Assembly (NCBI GenBank): GCA_031772625.1
Contig: CM062805.1
Coordinates: forward strand, 518,424,102 to 518,488,101
Length of the DNA stretch: 64,000 nucleotides
From: Pinus tabuliformis
Taxonomy: Eukaryota; Streptophyta; Pinopsida; Pinales; Pinaceae
Reading direction: 5' to 3'
Shown here: one piece after another, positions 22,510 to 34,911 of the stretch
Layout of the letters: every line of letters starts with the position of its first letter
Numbering within the stretch: position 1 is the first letter of the stretch
Made by a program: the position numbers and the translations under genes
The notes under the pieces: model-generated
Database searches by the model: none
Seen by the model: the letters and a program-made list of their open reading frames with translations, nothing else
Told to the model about the DNA's origin: nothing

Positions 22510-23654
22510 TGTTACACAGTAATTTCTCACTGTCTCCCTGTCAGTCACCCTACTGTGTTAGGAGTTCACAATAATCAAGTTCATGCCCTCTGAACTGGCC
22601 AAAAAACCCACTTTTCCAAAGTTTTCATCATGAGCGCGACTGTTTTTAAAATAACCACGCTGACTGGTGCTTCATAACAGACCACATGCACTGCCAGCGC
22701 GGAAGCACACGAGTTTTCCGCGCTGGTCGAATTTCATGACCAGCGCAGCCTCTGTTTGTATTAAGTTGTGCTGACATGGGCTTGTCTATTATTACTCTGC
22801 GATGTCAGCGCACCAGTCTAGTTATGCACCCGCGCTGATCCAGTTTGGGTGAATTTGTTCCAACAGCCAGCCTTCCAGATAACTCCAGACTTGGTTGTTG
22901 GCCTTGTGAGTATCGCCTCCCTTCTATGGCATGTCTGTTCGTCATTTGAAACCACCTCCCTTGAAGATAAGCTCATCCTTCCACCATTCAAGGAGACTCC
23001 TTCTCCTATTTAAACCTCTACCATTACCATGAGCAGCTAGTTTTTGGAGTTTGTAGTTTGGATTGTGTGGAGTTTATAGTGCTCAGATTGCTGCTACTAT
23101 AGGTAGTTGGTGTGATAAGTGTGGAATTGCTAGATAGCTTAAGGGAGGTTGTGTTGCTTGTGTGAGAGAGAGAGCTCTTGTCTTGGGAGATCTATCTCTA
23201 AGGGTGAATGCTTGAGAGACTTGCTGGCTGGACCCTCTTGGGAAGGATATCGACGTCAGAACATTTGGTTGTACTCTTATCTGTTATTGATTAATAATAT
23301 ATGACTACTATTATGGTTCCATTCTCATTTGTCTCTGCAATGGTTAATGTGAATTACATCTTTTCTGACTGATGTATAGTTGCTTTTATTAGATTTCACG
23401 CTTGTGTTTGTCTTTCTCTTTGTGTGTGCAGGTATCTATTCACGGAGGTCGCGGAGGATCGTGACCGGCCAGAGCGAAGGAGTGAGAGCGGCATCTCTTC
23501 ATCAAACAATAGCGTTGGAATCCAAGTAGGTGTCCATTGCCTATCTTTAATTGCAATTAGGAACTTGCATAGTAGCATTGATCGATTGTTGCTAGACCCA
23601 TTCTGGGCTAGTAGGGATCGCCTCTATCCGTAGAGGGGATTTACCTCTCCAACA
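22510..23654 (+). repeat. Element D 5' LTR (left boundary tentative)
   Basis: It may begin TGTTACACAG at 22510 and ends CTCCAACA at 23654, just before the primer-binding site. A TATA-like CTATTTAAAC lies at about 23006, and CAG(T)CGCG-type GC-rich words are frequent at 22660-22850. No second LTR is in the window, so the left end cannot be verified. Confidence 0.5.
23006..23015 (+). promoter_or_regulatory. TATA-like box in the D LTR
   Basis: CTATTTAAAC lies about 650 bp before the LTR end, a plausible U3/R position. It is a sequence match only. Confidence 0.35.
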
Positions 23655-23657
23655 ATT

Positions 23658-23675
23658 TGGTGACTCCGCTGGGGA
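23658..23675 (+). promoter_or_regulatory. Primer-binding site of element D
   Basis: TGGTGACTCCGCTGGGGA follows the LTR end after a 3-nt spacer. It begins TGG like other tRNA-complementary sites, and similar sites occur in plant gypsy elements. I did not assign the tRNA. Confidence 0.65.
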
Positions 23676-25472
23676 GCTGGCCTCTGTCCCTTTTCATTCA
23701 TCCTTGTTTTGAGCTTGCTTGATTGCTCTCTCTTTGATGATTAGGGGTTAGTCTTTTACCTTTGGATTTCCTGGCTCAGTCTGGGAAGTGCTTTAATTGT
23801 TTGAAGAACCCTTGCCTTGGTTTGGGAGCTTTTTGTTTGATTCTACTTGTTTTTTTGCCTTAGCACGGTTTTAATTGAAACAGTCGCGCTGACGTCGCTT
23901 GCCTGTTTCTTGAGTCTCGCGGTCATCGCGCTTTCTCATCGAAGAGTCGCGACAGTTCTGAAATCGAACCAGCGCGGATAACCCGTGTCCTTCCGCACTG
24001 ACAGCGCATTGTTGCTACGCGTGACCTCTGGTCAGCGCATTGTTGCTGAGTTCTACCCGCGCTGATCCTGTAGAATTCATTTTGATTCAAATTTGCCTCC
24101 TGAGCCTGTTGGTTTGACTGTCCCTTACTCTTTCCACTTGGTTTGTGGCTTGTTTTTCATTGATTGAACTGTGAGACACTTGCTTGCGAAGTCTTGTCGG
24201 GCGGATTTTGTTTCGTGTCCAGTGACCTAGTCTTGTCATCTCGTTTTCGCTGGATTGATTTTGTCTTATCGCTTGTTCACAAAGATCCGTTACTACTTGC
24301 CTTTGCTTTTGCGAAAACCTTCCTCTTTTGCTTTCTTTGCTTGGTTGTTTAGGTGATTGTCCTCGAACCAGTCCTTCGGTTGTTTCAATTACTTCTCACC
24401 ACCCAGACATAGATTACAATTGCTTGGGTTCAACCAGCTCTTTTCACGCTTGTTGTGTTTTTCATTGAGTGATTTTGTTTCTCTTTACTCGGTGTTGTTG
24501 TCTCTCAAAATTCATTGTAAGTGCATTTTGCCATTGAAAAAGAAATCGAACTAATATCTTTTGCATTCAATTGTTAATCAAAGGAAGAGCATTTTATTGA
24601 TTTGCATTCTTAAAAGAAAAGTTTCATTTCTTTGTCATTAGCTGCATTAGATTGTTTGGTTGTTTGAGTTCGTTTCATTTGATTGAAAATTCTTAACCTT
24701 CTCATAGTTAGAATTCATCGAACGAAATGGTGTTCTTTGGCATGTAGCTTGCATCTAGGTAATTTTGAGAGATCACACGATAAGGCCTGAAATCGAAACT
24801 AAATTCAAGATCAACCATAAAATAAACTGAATAAACCTAAAAACGCATTGGAACTTAACGCAAACATCTAGAGGTCTAGGTTAGAGACGTGTTCCGGCGT
24901 CTTTAAACATAGTCACTATTGTTTCACATTACGGTTGGGTGATTCCTCCTTCTGTGAATCTATAGTGGTCTAACACGGACTGTGCTCCCACGTACCATCG
25001 CGTATATAGGGAGACCCCACTAGGCTTTTATCCTTGATCCATAGGAAGCCGAGTCCACCGCCTTGTGAACCGTAACGCACCGAACACAGCATTCGGGAAG
25101 ATTGACTGCACTACGGAAAGTCCTTGGTTCTCATACGATTGCCAAGGTGTATAAGCAGTTTTACGGATTGCTTGCTAAACCCTTTACCTAGAGTCTCCAG
25201 AGTAGTCACTTTTGATCCTTTTCGGACCCCCTAAAAGAAAAGGTGCCTGTGAGCGTCTTGTCACTTCGTGCTCATTAAACATTCGAAGGAGACTGGAGTC
25301 ATCTTTTCGTCCTTTTCTCGACTCTTGAAACATGAAAAGGTAAAGTTTGGTTCCTGTGTCTTAAAAATTTATTCGGCCACGATAATATTACCTGGTTAGA
25401 TCTTGTGTGCGTTAGCTTGAGTAGGGTCTTTATCGTTAGTTTCCTTTAGGTTTTCTGTGGGGTCTTGTCATC
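23676..25472 (+). other. Long untranslated leader of element D
   Basis: No long open frame matches a known protein. GC-rich words with AGCGC or GCGCTGA continue at about 23885-24065, similar to those in the LTR. From 24780 the leader is less AT-rich and has no recognised motif. Confidence 0.5.
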
Positions 25473-28144
25473 CTGGCTGACCTGTCAACTCCCGGTCCAA
25501 GTGATCAAGGTTCTCCATCTTCTGTTGCTCCTCAGGTACCTGTTGTAAGAGATACTCTTCCTGTTATCCCGAGTATCCAGCCTATCAACGTACATGCCCC
25601 GGGCGACGAGGATTACGAAGAAGATTGGAATCCTATCTGGGAGCCTGATAAAGACGATATCCCTCTTACTCCTCCCGGTATGTCGTCTCCGATGTCCACT
25701 TCCCACATGGATGAGACATCTTCCAGCACAGGTGAGACGCCCGTGGTGTCAAATATTGAAACCCCCATTCCAGCTACTTCTCCACTCCCTCCGCGATATC
25801 AGTCAATGAGGGATAGAATAGCTGCCAGAAGACCGTCTACGACTATATGGGATCCTAGTCTTATTGCCACCACGGGACCCTTTGTTTCACAACCCCTTAA
25901 TACGCCTGTTACCTCGGTTCCCACCAATCCAACTGTTTGTGTAGTGCACTTGACTCCGGTTGTTAGTGCTGTGACAGCGTCTTCATCTACGAACAATGGT
26001 GCTGGTCCTTCTCACAGTCAGGGCCAGCCGAAACTTTTGTCTGGAGTCGTTGATCCTGCACAGAGTGCTCAACCCTCTTCTGGTGCTGTTCCAGGAGGAG
26101 GGCCCTATGATAGCCAGGGGCAGCCCATTGTGGACCCGAATTACCAAGGTCCCCTCTTTTATTATGACTCTACTGGTCAATACCTTCAGTTCGCTCAATC
26201 CGCATCTCTTCAACATTTCGTTGAAGTCTCGGTACCGTTGTCCATCTCTTACGACGCCAGTACTCATACTTTTCGTGGGTGCCAGGTAATCCCTGGGCAG
26301 CCTCAAGGACCGCCAAATCAAGGCCAGCCACCTTATGTGCAAACCCCTCAAGCGCAGCCACTTTATGGCCCACCTGACCCAGGACAATCTGGGGGCCCGC
26401 AGCGACAACCCTACCCGGGACAACCCTCGGCCGTTGGTGGTCCGTCGTTTTCCTATCAGAGTCAACCTTCTGGTTACCCAGGGCAACCTGGTATCCAGCA
26501 AGGTTACCCAACTGGACAACCAGGGCAGCCTTATATCCAACAAGGCCAACCTGGTTTCCAGCAGGGTTACCCATCTGGACAAGCTGGGCAAGCTTATACT
26601 CCTCAAGGTCAACCAGCAGTCTAGCAGGGGTATCCTCTTGGGCAAGGGGGGCAACCCTACATACAGCAGGGCCAACCTACTGCCCAGTCTGGTCATCTTT
26701 CTGGGCAAGGGGGGCAACCCTACGTACAGCAGGGCCAGCCCACTGCTCAATCCATGCATCCTCCTGGGCAAGGGGGGCAGCCTTCTATACAGCAAGGCCA
26801 ACCCACTACTCAGCCTGTGCACCCCTCAGGGCTGACGGGCCAACCTTCTATACAGCAAGGCCAACCCGCTATCCGCCCTAATCATCCATCTGGACAGGCT
26901 GGCCAACCTTAGGGTCAACCAGCCGTCCAGCCGGCTCAGCCATCTGTTCCGCAAGGACAACCCTTGGTGGCTCATGGACAACCTGGCACCCAGCAAATTC
27001 ATCCTTCTGGGCAGGCAGGTACATCCCAAGCCCACCCAGGTCAACCTTCCGGCCAGATGATCCGAACCCAACCGGTTCAAGGACATTATTCTGGACCCCA
27101 AACTCAAATGGGTTATCAAATGCAAGGTGGGCCACAGCCTCAACCTTCTTACCAAACACAGCCTCCTTATCGGGCTCAGTATGGAGCTCAGCAAATGTAT
27201 GGCTACCAGCAACCCTAGGGGCAAACTCAGTTTACTCCTTATCAAAATTACCAACAGATGCAGGTCACTCCTTACCAAAATTATCAGTATGCTGCACCTG
27301 CAGGGCAAGTTGCTAATACATGGGGTGCTGGGGGGCAAACACAAGGACAACTGTCTGCATATGGCCAGAATCCGTATCGACAGAACTCCTATGGGCAAGG
27401 TCCCTATGCAACAGGTCCTTTTGGGCCAGGTCCATCTGGACAGGGTCCGTGGGGGCAACCACCATCTGGTTGGAGCCCTAATACTGCCTCGAATCCGCAG
27501 CCACAAATGTCCTTTAACCCTCAGTTGCCTTTCTTAGCGACGTTGGAACTTCCTGATGTGTCCAAGTTGACAAATGATCCTATTTTGCATAATCCGTATT
27601 GGCCACCAGTTCCAACTAAAATACCAGGTGATTGTCCAAAATTTGATGGCAAAGCTGGTGAAGATCCTCAGGCCCATGTCATGACCTATCACCTTTGGTG
27701 TTCATCGAACTCATGGCTTGATGACTCTATCCGGCTCCGCCTCTTTCAGAGAACTCTCACTGGTTCAGCCGCTAAGTGGTATATTGAGATGAATCGCGGC
27801 ATGTTTCAAGATTTCAACTCGTTGGCTATGGCGTTCTTGACTCATTTTTAGTTACCCATTCGGTACGAGACAGGGACACATCTCCTCACGTCTCTCAAAC
27901 AGGATACAGCTACGCACATATCTGATCATATACATGAATGGAGAAGGCGTCGTCGCTTGATCAAATTTTGGATTCCTGATCAACTCCTGACCGATTGGTT
28001 CACGACTTCCTTTGTCCCTAAAATTGCAAAAGACATCGCAATGGGAGCTTGTGTAACTGAAGAGCAAGCGATCGCGCAGGCTTAGTACCTCGACTTAGTG
28101 TACTCTCAGTTGGGTACTTTATATGAGTATTTGCCAGATGCCCC
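25473..28144 (+). pseudogene. Element D Gag with a Pro/Gln/Gly-rich repeat domain
   Basis: The open frame extends upstream of the ATG at 25680 to CTGGCTGAC at 25473, where an ATG to CTG change may have destroyed the original start. The first ~110 residues are Pro/Ser-rich with an acidic DEDYEEDWNP patch. Residues ~210-690 form a low-complexity domain of repeats such as GQPGQPYIQQGQP and GYPSGQ. The capsid-like domain follows (DCPKFDGKAGEDPQAHVMTY, FQRTLTGSAAKWYIEM, FNSLAMAFLTHF), the typical plant retrotransposon Gag fold. Stops at 26622, 26910, 27216, 27849 and 28083 are all TAG in the same frame at Gln positions. The frame reaches the N gap. Confidence 0.85.
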
Positions 28145-28244
28145 NNNNNNNNNNNNNNNNNNNNNNNNNNNNNNNNNNNNNNNNNNNNNNNNNNNNNNNN
28201 NNNNNNNNNNNNNNNNNNNNNNNNNNNNNNNNNNNNNNNNNNNN
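28145..28244. other. Assembly gap (100 N)
   Basis: Exactly 100 N, the usual placeholder for a scaffold gap of unknown size. The sequences on either side do not join into one gene. Confidence 0.99.
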
Positions 28245-28479
28245 AACATTGGGGGAGGTAAAAAGTGTCGACTTATATTAAATTTAATAGATTTAGAGAA
28301 ATGGGTGAGATGCCTTGTTAGGAACAGGATTCCCCAAGGACATTTTTGGGACTAAAATCCCATGTTTTGGGTCCAACTTTTGTAATAAAGTTGTAAAGTC
28401 TCCGCATGTTTTGGTCACCGAGCGTGAATATGTCATGATTCATAAAGGGTTTTCTGACCTTATTTTGATGATGGGGGGT

Positions 28480-28850
28480 TTATTTGTAAGTTTATAGAGA
28501 AGATGAGGCAGATCCATCTATAGGTACAAGAGACACTACAAAAGTTGCAAGAGAAACATAAAATCTAGGCATGATCAACATAGAACAAAGAAATTGTTCA
28601 AGATGTGAGATAAAGTATGGCTACAGTTGAACAAGGAGAAGCTAAGGTCAACCAATTAGAAACTGAAAAGTTGGCGATAATTCCTATCATATCATTTACC
28701 CCACATATAATTCATTTACTATGTTGTCAATGTAGATAATTTTAAACTCTATGAGCCTTCCATGCTAGATCTGGAAGAGGAATATGTCCTACCTTCTATG
28801 GAGGATTTGGCACCAGATACTTAAACAGAGTTTATAAAACATACATTTTT
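28480..28850 (+). pseudogene. Decayed gypsy integrase C-terminal remnant
   Basis: Across shifting frames the plus strand reads fragments such as QETLQKLQEKHK, WLQLNKE-like sequence, and LYEPSMLD followed by VLPSMEDLAPDT. This is the pattern at the 3' end of pol in many conifer gypsy elements (chromodomain-free integrase tail). Stops and shifts occur every 20-40 codons. It may be the end of element D or of a separate element. Confidence 0.55.
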
Positions 28851-31571
28851 GCAGAAAAAAAGAACCATCAAGTCTCATGGTTCTCTCAAATCATACGTAA
28901 TGCTCAACACGATGGATACAAGTAACTCTACCCAACTTTCTTGTTAACTTCCAAAATCTTCAATTTCAATGTACAAAATTGCTTAGTTGATTGTAGTGCA
29001 CTAGTGAAAGTAATGCCATAACTGCTGCCATAAAGTCAATTCTAAATGGGATGAAATAGATGCAAAAATTATTCACCTAGACAAGACTCATGCCCATGCA
29101 ATTGGTTAATAGAAATAGAAATAAATGGGATTCAAGGATGTTCTTTTGACCTAGAGAATTTGGCTTATTGCCCAAGATGTTACCCATAGGCCACACTTTC
29201 TCACTATTATATTTCAAGAATTTGGAATTCATCTTTGGCTAGTTGATTTCTACTTGGATACCTCCTGCATCACACCACTCATTTAGTGCTCAAAGGAAAC
29301 AATTAGAAATAGTTAGAGTTGTCATTTTGATATGTTGGGTATCATTATCATGGGTTACCATTAAATTGGGCCTTATTTTCCATTATTCAAATTTTTCTTA
29401 TAAATAACGACTTAGGGAATGAGGCTTTCATTAGTTTTGAACAACTCATAGATATAACATTTACATGAATTTGCACTTCAACCTTAGAGTTTAGACTTAG
29501 AAACATCGCACTAATGTATATTTAATGATTTTGGCTTTCAATTTTTTCTCTTCTTTCATCACAAATGACAAAAGGGGAAATAATTTTCCACAAATCTATG
29601 AATTCTTAATCATAAAGGTGTCACTTGAGGAAAATGAATGAATATCCTATAAATGACATAGGATAAAATTTGAATAAGGGAAATAAAGGTACAATAATAT
29701 TGATTGTAGCACCTATTAAAATCACCAAGTATATTCCAAAACCATCAAGATTGCACACTTCTTTGAGTAAAATTATGAAACACCATGGGACAATGCAACT
29801 TAGAACTTATAGCCAAAGAATCAAGAGTTAGAATAGATTGCTTAAGTGATCAAAATAAAAATAATACACATTGAATATATCATATACACATGGATCATAC
29901 ATATCAAGATAAATGTGGTAATTAAAGAAACCTCTTCCTACACCTAGGGTCCTAGATAGCTAAGGAAAGGTGTCATCAAACTACTGATAAATACATGAGT
30001 TACATATAGATGTATATACCACAACTGGAAAATGATCAATGTGAAAATAATCCCAGAGGCTAAGATGAGAATGAAAATTTATAAATTTCCTCTAAAATCC
30101 CATATAGAAAGTGGGGTAATAGGTCTATGAAATTCAACCTATAATTTTCAATGGGAAATCCTCAAAAATCTCTCCGAAGAGATGTGTACCATTGATGGCG
30201 AAGATGACTTATGAGACCTCACCAATTTCATAGTTGAGAAAGTTTTAATCTTGGTTTGTCAATTTTGGCCCTAATTAGGAAAGGCAACATGGAAGGAGGT
30301 GACCCCTTTAAGAGAGTTCAAATGGGGAAAGGCACATAAGGCCTTATATAAAGATCTAAATCCAAGGAACCCCCTCATAAAAAGAGCTATAGATGCATTG
30401 AAAGAATGTAGACAATGAACAATCCAAATCTCTATAGAGACAATATAATGTCCCTTGAATTTCATAATAAATGGGGCTTCTACATATGAGGTGACCCTCT
30501 AAATCTATCTCATGTATATGGAAAAGCTAGCAAATGTTATTGGGAAGAGGAAGATCATGATTATTAGTTTCAACTTGATGCTAATGTAAACGCACTTCAA
30601 ACACAACAAGGGGAATCTAAGAGCAACATCCAATGCTTTGGTTCTTATGTGGGTTAAACAATAACACCCCCTCCCATTTGCATGAAGTATACCTAGTACA
30701 AGTCGATCTAGAGTCAAGGCCATGAAAAGATGAAGTCCAAGTAAACTATATGTGTTTTCTATAAATAACATCTCTAACAACGTGACAGAAGCATATGATA
30801 ATGACATTTAGATTGGAGGTGTATACAATTGAATTGTGTTACAACTTTAATCTATCCCCCACAAAGATGTGTCATGCTCCTTGTGATGATGGATCAACCT
30901 TACTGGAGAAAAAACTTACAATGTAAAAGGAAATTAAACATTATTTAACTTTAATAGTGTTTCACATTCAACCCCTGTCTCACACTGATGGCTAATGTGA
31001 GGTTTTTTAAATTGTTTATGTGGATACTATCATTTTATTTGATCTTATGTACAATGTTCTACATTGAAAAAATTGAGTTTTTTAAGCAAACAAAATATTT
31101 GTATCAATGGTTCAATTCTTATGCATTAGGGATAGAGAGGCCTTTTATTTATGAGTGATCTATTGATTATCGAATCCTATATGGGAGAGCACTAAAAGCT
31201 CCATATCAACATGAAGTGTAGATATTGCGAGCAATTTAGATCAAAGATTTTCAAATTATCCAGATAGGGGACATTACAAGAGTCATCTTGAATGAGGATA
31301 ACCAAAAATTGTTGGTTTCAATCTTCAAGGAAGAACCATGGGAAGCATCAAAGAGCATGTAACAATATGAGGGTTGAAGCTCGAATGGTTTCATGGGAAA
31401 CTTCTATAGATAGCATAAAGCAATGGTGAGTTGGTATCTTCTTCATTTCCATCCCCTAAACACATCCTTTCTTGAACGAAACCAAAAATAAATGAATCTC
31501 GTTGGTTTTGCTATGTGTCATTCAGCATCATTGTGCAATATCTCATATAAGGTCTCAACGAAAATCATTAG
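28851..31571. other. Heavily decayed retroelement DNA
   Basis: Around 28930-29030 a protease-like patch is visible (NCLVDC followed by a V.VMP-like end), as in gypsy retropepsins, but it is broken. Beyond it only short open stretches occur (for example 30271-30465 and 30505-30807, minus) and none resembles a known domain. No terminal repeats were found. Confidence 0.4.
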
Positions 31572-31627
31572 AAATTAGATAAAGTGCATGGAGGGTTTCT
31601 AACTAGGTAAACTTAAAAACTTCAACA
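31572..31627 (+). repeat. Element X 5' LTR, 3' terminal remnant
   Basis: About 56 bp matching 49904-49959 (AGATAAAGTGCATGGAGGG, then TTCTAACTA) and ending TTCAACA before the primer-binding site. The rest of this LTR is missing or replaced by unrelated sequence. Confidence 0.85.
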
Positions 31628-31640
31628 TGGCATCAGAGTG
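31628..31640 (+). promoter_or_regulatory. Primer-binding site of element X
   Basis: TGGCATCAGAGTG follows the LTR end directly. It is a two-mismatch version of TGGTATCAGAGC, the complement of initiator tRNA-Met used by most plant Copia elements. Confidence 0.85.
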
Positions 31641-32235
31641 TGATTGCAGATCACAGGAGGACTAGAGGACATTAGCCGAGCAGAGCAATATCCACAAAAA
31701 ACAATTGTCTCGAGGTGACAAAAGTTGTTTCTAGCAGAGCAAAAACAAGGAAGGGTGACATAGTGCCTCTGTCATCAATGGTGAGCTGGGAAGAGGCAAC
31801 GCAGAGTGAAGGAAGGAAAGAGAAGCCTCACGCAGAGCCATGCAATAACTGGGAGGGATGATGGATTTGGCTGAGGAGGCCACGTTGTAGTGTCGAGATT
31901 GCGTAGAGCCTAGGAGCTCTCACACCTTCAGGTTGCTAGGGTTTAGAAGGCTACATGAATATTGCAGATTTGAGATGGTGAGGTACTGTAGTCAGAATAG
32001 TACCTGATAGTGAAAGGCTAGAGGAGTTGCTCTTAAGGGTTTGTAGATGAGGAACTCGGATCAGTGGTGTGATTACACAAGATGATCATAGTAGGAGGCA
32101 TCTCAACAAGTGGGAGAAGGATTTCCAAGAGGGAAATTAGGACCTAGAGGGAGTCTAGAAGAAAACTTCCAGACGAGTAGTAGAGACTCAGAGGATTCGA
32201 ACAGAGAACTTCCAGGAGGGAAGTAGAGGAGCATC
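31641..32235 (+). other. Untranslated leader of element X
   Basis: About 600 bp with no convincing ORF, rich in AGAGG/GAGGA words. It precedes the gag ATG at 32236. Confidence 0.5.
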
Positions 32236-32459
32236 ATGGCACTACATGGAGTAAGAGACCAAGATAATCTAGACAGAGCATCAAAATTCATAGTTTGAAA
32301 GATCAGAATCTTATCTGTACTTGACAGGAATCGTGTCAAGAACTTTGCCTTGAAGGTAATAGCTGTCCTAGTCGACCCCAGTGATAATGAGAGGTACGAG
32401 GAGGCGATGGCGAGGGTCAAGAGCATTATTCTTGATGGGGTCAAGGGTCCTATAGTGCC
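32236..32459 (+). pseudogene. Element X Gag, N-terminal part
   Basis: The frame starts MALHGVRDQDNLDRASKFIV and continues KIRILSVLDRNRVKNFAL and SDNERYEEAMARVKSIILDG. This is the start of a Copia-type Gag of the kind that opens with a substrate-like 'xxFxVWKIRI' box. The Trp of that box is a TGA stop here. The frame ends at the left boundary of element G and resumes in register at 47533. Confidence 0.8.
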
Positions 32460-33509
32460 TGTTATCACCTAGATTGACATCAGGCTGAAGGGAGACAATT
32501 CCAGGGTAACCACAAACCGCGCTTAACCTAGTAGCTAGCCCTACTAGGCCGGGAGAGGGCTCTCTCCTTGTCGATTTCAGCCAAGAAGAATAGATCAGGG
32601 ACAATATTTTAGTCTAGGTATAGTAGCTCTAAAGGTTTTGATTGAATTTGTTGGTGTTTTGCTGGATCAAATGGAGTTGGGCAATTTAGGTCTAGGAAAT
32701 TAGGTCAGAAATGTAGGGTGTTCTATGGGCAAGGTAGGCATAGGCTTTAGCACTTCAGACTTAATGGTGTGAGGTGTTTAAGACTAAGAGGAGCTGAGGA
32801 GGGCATGTGACAATCATGGATCCTTCTCAAACAGTAGAAAACATGAAATATTTAATGATTTCCCAAGGTAGAGCAATGTTACAATGGATTCTACCTATCT
32901 AACTTGATAACATTGAATAAGAAGCAATGAAATGGATGATGGCATACATAAAATATGTAAACAAACGATTACAAAAGAAGAAACTATGCTAGAACTCCAT
33001 ACCATAGGGATCCCATAAAAATAGTTGTAAATCTTATTAATTTCCTTACCAAATTGCTTACAATGATGTACAATCAAGGATTGAGCATCTAAGTGAGTCC
33101 AACCTCTAAAAATAACTAAGAAAACACAGGATATAGGCATCAAAACCACTCATCCTAGCCTCAGGGGTCGAGTCCAGGAAAAGAGGAGCTGTTTGAACAA
33201 ACTCTAAACAAGGAACTAGTTTCCACGCCACCTAACAACTTGCCTCTAAAAGAATGGAAACTGATTCATTTTCCTCAAAACAACTTTTAATCCAATGAAT
33301 CTACCCTCTATCACTATTTACCTACCATAATTACATGTCAAATCATCATCTATATTGGTAAAATATCCATCATGAGAGAAAATCCACAATCATAGTGAAA
33401 AACTGGAAAATAGGCATCCTGAGCAAAATTTGCCTTACGTGTAGCACCACTGGCTCAACGTGTAGTGCCACTTTCAAGCCCCTTTTGGAGACCTTCCTGA
33501 CATCCCAAT

Positions 33510-33790
33510 TGAGCCCATGATAGCCCATGATTCTCATCAAGGGGACATACTTGTTCTCAAGAAATTTGAAAGGAAAAAGCCTCTTCACTTGATTTCTATG
33601 TTAAGGTTTAATGTAAGGCTCATAATAATGTTCATCAAGATCCTAGGCCTTATACCACTTCTCACCAACGTTAGGAATCCTGGTGGCATCAGAAATGATG
33701 GATGGTGACACTATGAAAGTTACCCCAGCAAGAGTGACTTTATTTTTTTGGAGATGAGTTACAAAGAGTCTAGTGAGCTTTGGGTGAATT
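33510..33790 (-). pseudogene. LTR ORF remnant in the G left LTR
   Basis: The minus strand reads MKRLFPFKFLENKYVPLMRI and, upstream of it in another frame, peptides matching the better copy at 45720-46048. The rest is deleted. It shows that both LTR copies carried the ORF, so the ORF was already in the LTR when G inserted. Confidence 0.7.
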
Positions 33791-34329
33791 GGACTGTCTG
33801 CGGTTCCGTTAGGTTTGTTGGATCTTCTCTTGTGATCTTGCCTCCCTTATGAGGTATTTTGTGCTGCCTAGCTCTATATTCTGAACTATCATTAGCTGAG
33901 TTTTGCTCTTCATATTCATGATCTTCTCTATCCATGTTTACAAGATTTTTTAGAAAGGGTTGAAGGGAATGAGTGGGAGTCTTTAGGATTGTAGGGATGT
34001 GTTTAGGGTAGATTTAGAAAAAATATGAATTACAAGAGTGAGGGAAAGGGGTTTTAGAATGAGGGATATAATGAGGGGATATGGATGAGGGGATAGGTAA
34101 TGATGTAAAGAGGGTTTTTATTTCTACTGATGGGTGGTGAGAAACAAAGAAGTTAGAGTTTTGTAGAAGAAACTAGGATTTGATTTTAAGTGTGAAGAAA
34201 ATGTCTATAACTTTCATTGTGCAAGCTAAAAATAAAGTGGAGAAGGGAAAATTACTTGTAAAAGAGGAAATAGCAGAGAATTTGGTGAATTTTTTGGTGT
34301 TATGGATGATTTGGTGGCTTACTTCCCAA

Positions 34330-34510
34330 CGCACAGGGCCTTCGCTCAAACGCACAGTGCCTAGTCCTCCAGGCAACGCCTTTGTAAATTTGAACAACTG
34401 AAAATCGCTAGGAGCGCAACGCCCTGCTCTACGCGTAGTGCCTTGTCCCCTACGTGCAACGCCGACCTATTTTCTCCAGAAGCAGAATGCCTTACTCTCT
34501 ACGCGTAGTG
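34330..34510. repeat. Cluster of CGCGTAGTGCC-type words in the G left LTR
   Basis: Repeated variants of TACGCGTAGTGCC, ACGCGCAACGCC and GGAGCGCAACGCC occur roughly every 25-40 bp. The homologous cluster in the right LTR is at 46600-46770, with further copies near 44105-44150 and 44455-44485. Confidence 0.7.
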
Positions 34511-34875
34511 CCCTTTTTCTTCTGCCCAAAATCTCTTAAATTTCACCTTTTGCTCTTACCTTTGGACTTCTTTTCTTGCAAGATGAGCATAATGACTTAG
34601 AAAATGGAATGTGAAGGTTTATATATGAGTACAAATTTGATTTTTCACTTTAGAAAAGCCCACTTTTAAATGTTCCTTGTCTTTTTCAAAATTATATTTT
34701 TTTAATTCCTTTCCTCATTTTGTCTTTGCAGGTGGATCAATGCTCATGCTGACTTGATTTTTGTACTGCTTTTTTGTTAGACAGTAGGAACAAATACTCA
34801 GGAGCAGTTGGGAACCATTATTACATATAGAAACTTAAAATTACATAAGAAATGTAAACAAAGTCAAAATACTCT

Positions 34876-34911
34876 ATTTTCACCTCAAAAACATGCTTTT
34901 GAGGTGAAAAT
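34876..34911. repeat. Perfect 15-bp hairpin in the G left LTR
   Basis: ATTTTCACCTCAAAA and its exact reverse complement are separated by ACATGC. The right LTR keeps a 14-bp version at 47130-47163, so the structure is conserved between the copies. Confidence 0.85.

Larger units (their letters stand above)
22510..28144 (+). mobile_element. Element D: Ty3/gypsy with a Pro/Gln/Gly-rich Gag, cut by an assembly gap
   Basis: The order is a candidate 5' LTR (22510-23654), a primer-binding site, a leader of about 1.8 kb, and a long gag frame that reaches the 100-N gap. Protease, RT and integrase are not seen before the gap. An integrase C-terminal remnant lies after it, but it may belong to another copy. 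All five stops in gag are TAG, with no frameshift over 2.6 kb. Confidence 0.75.

Noticed and set aside
25983..27506. Long minus-strand and alternative-frame open stretches opposite the D Gag
   Set aside because: They mirror the Pro/Gln/Gly repeat on the plus strand, where the capsid domain and continuous frame lie.
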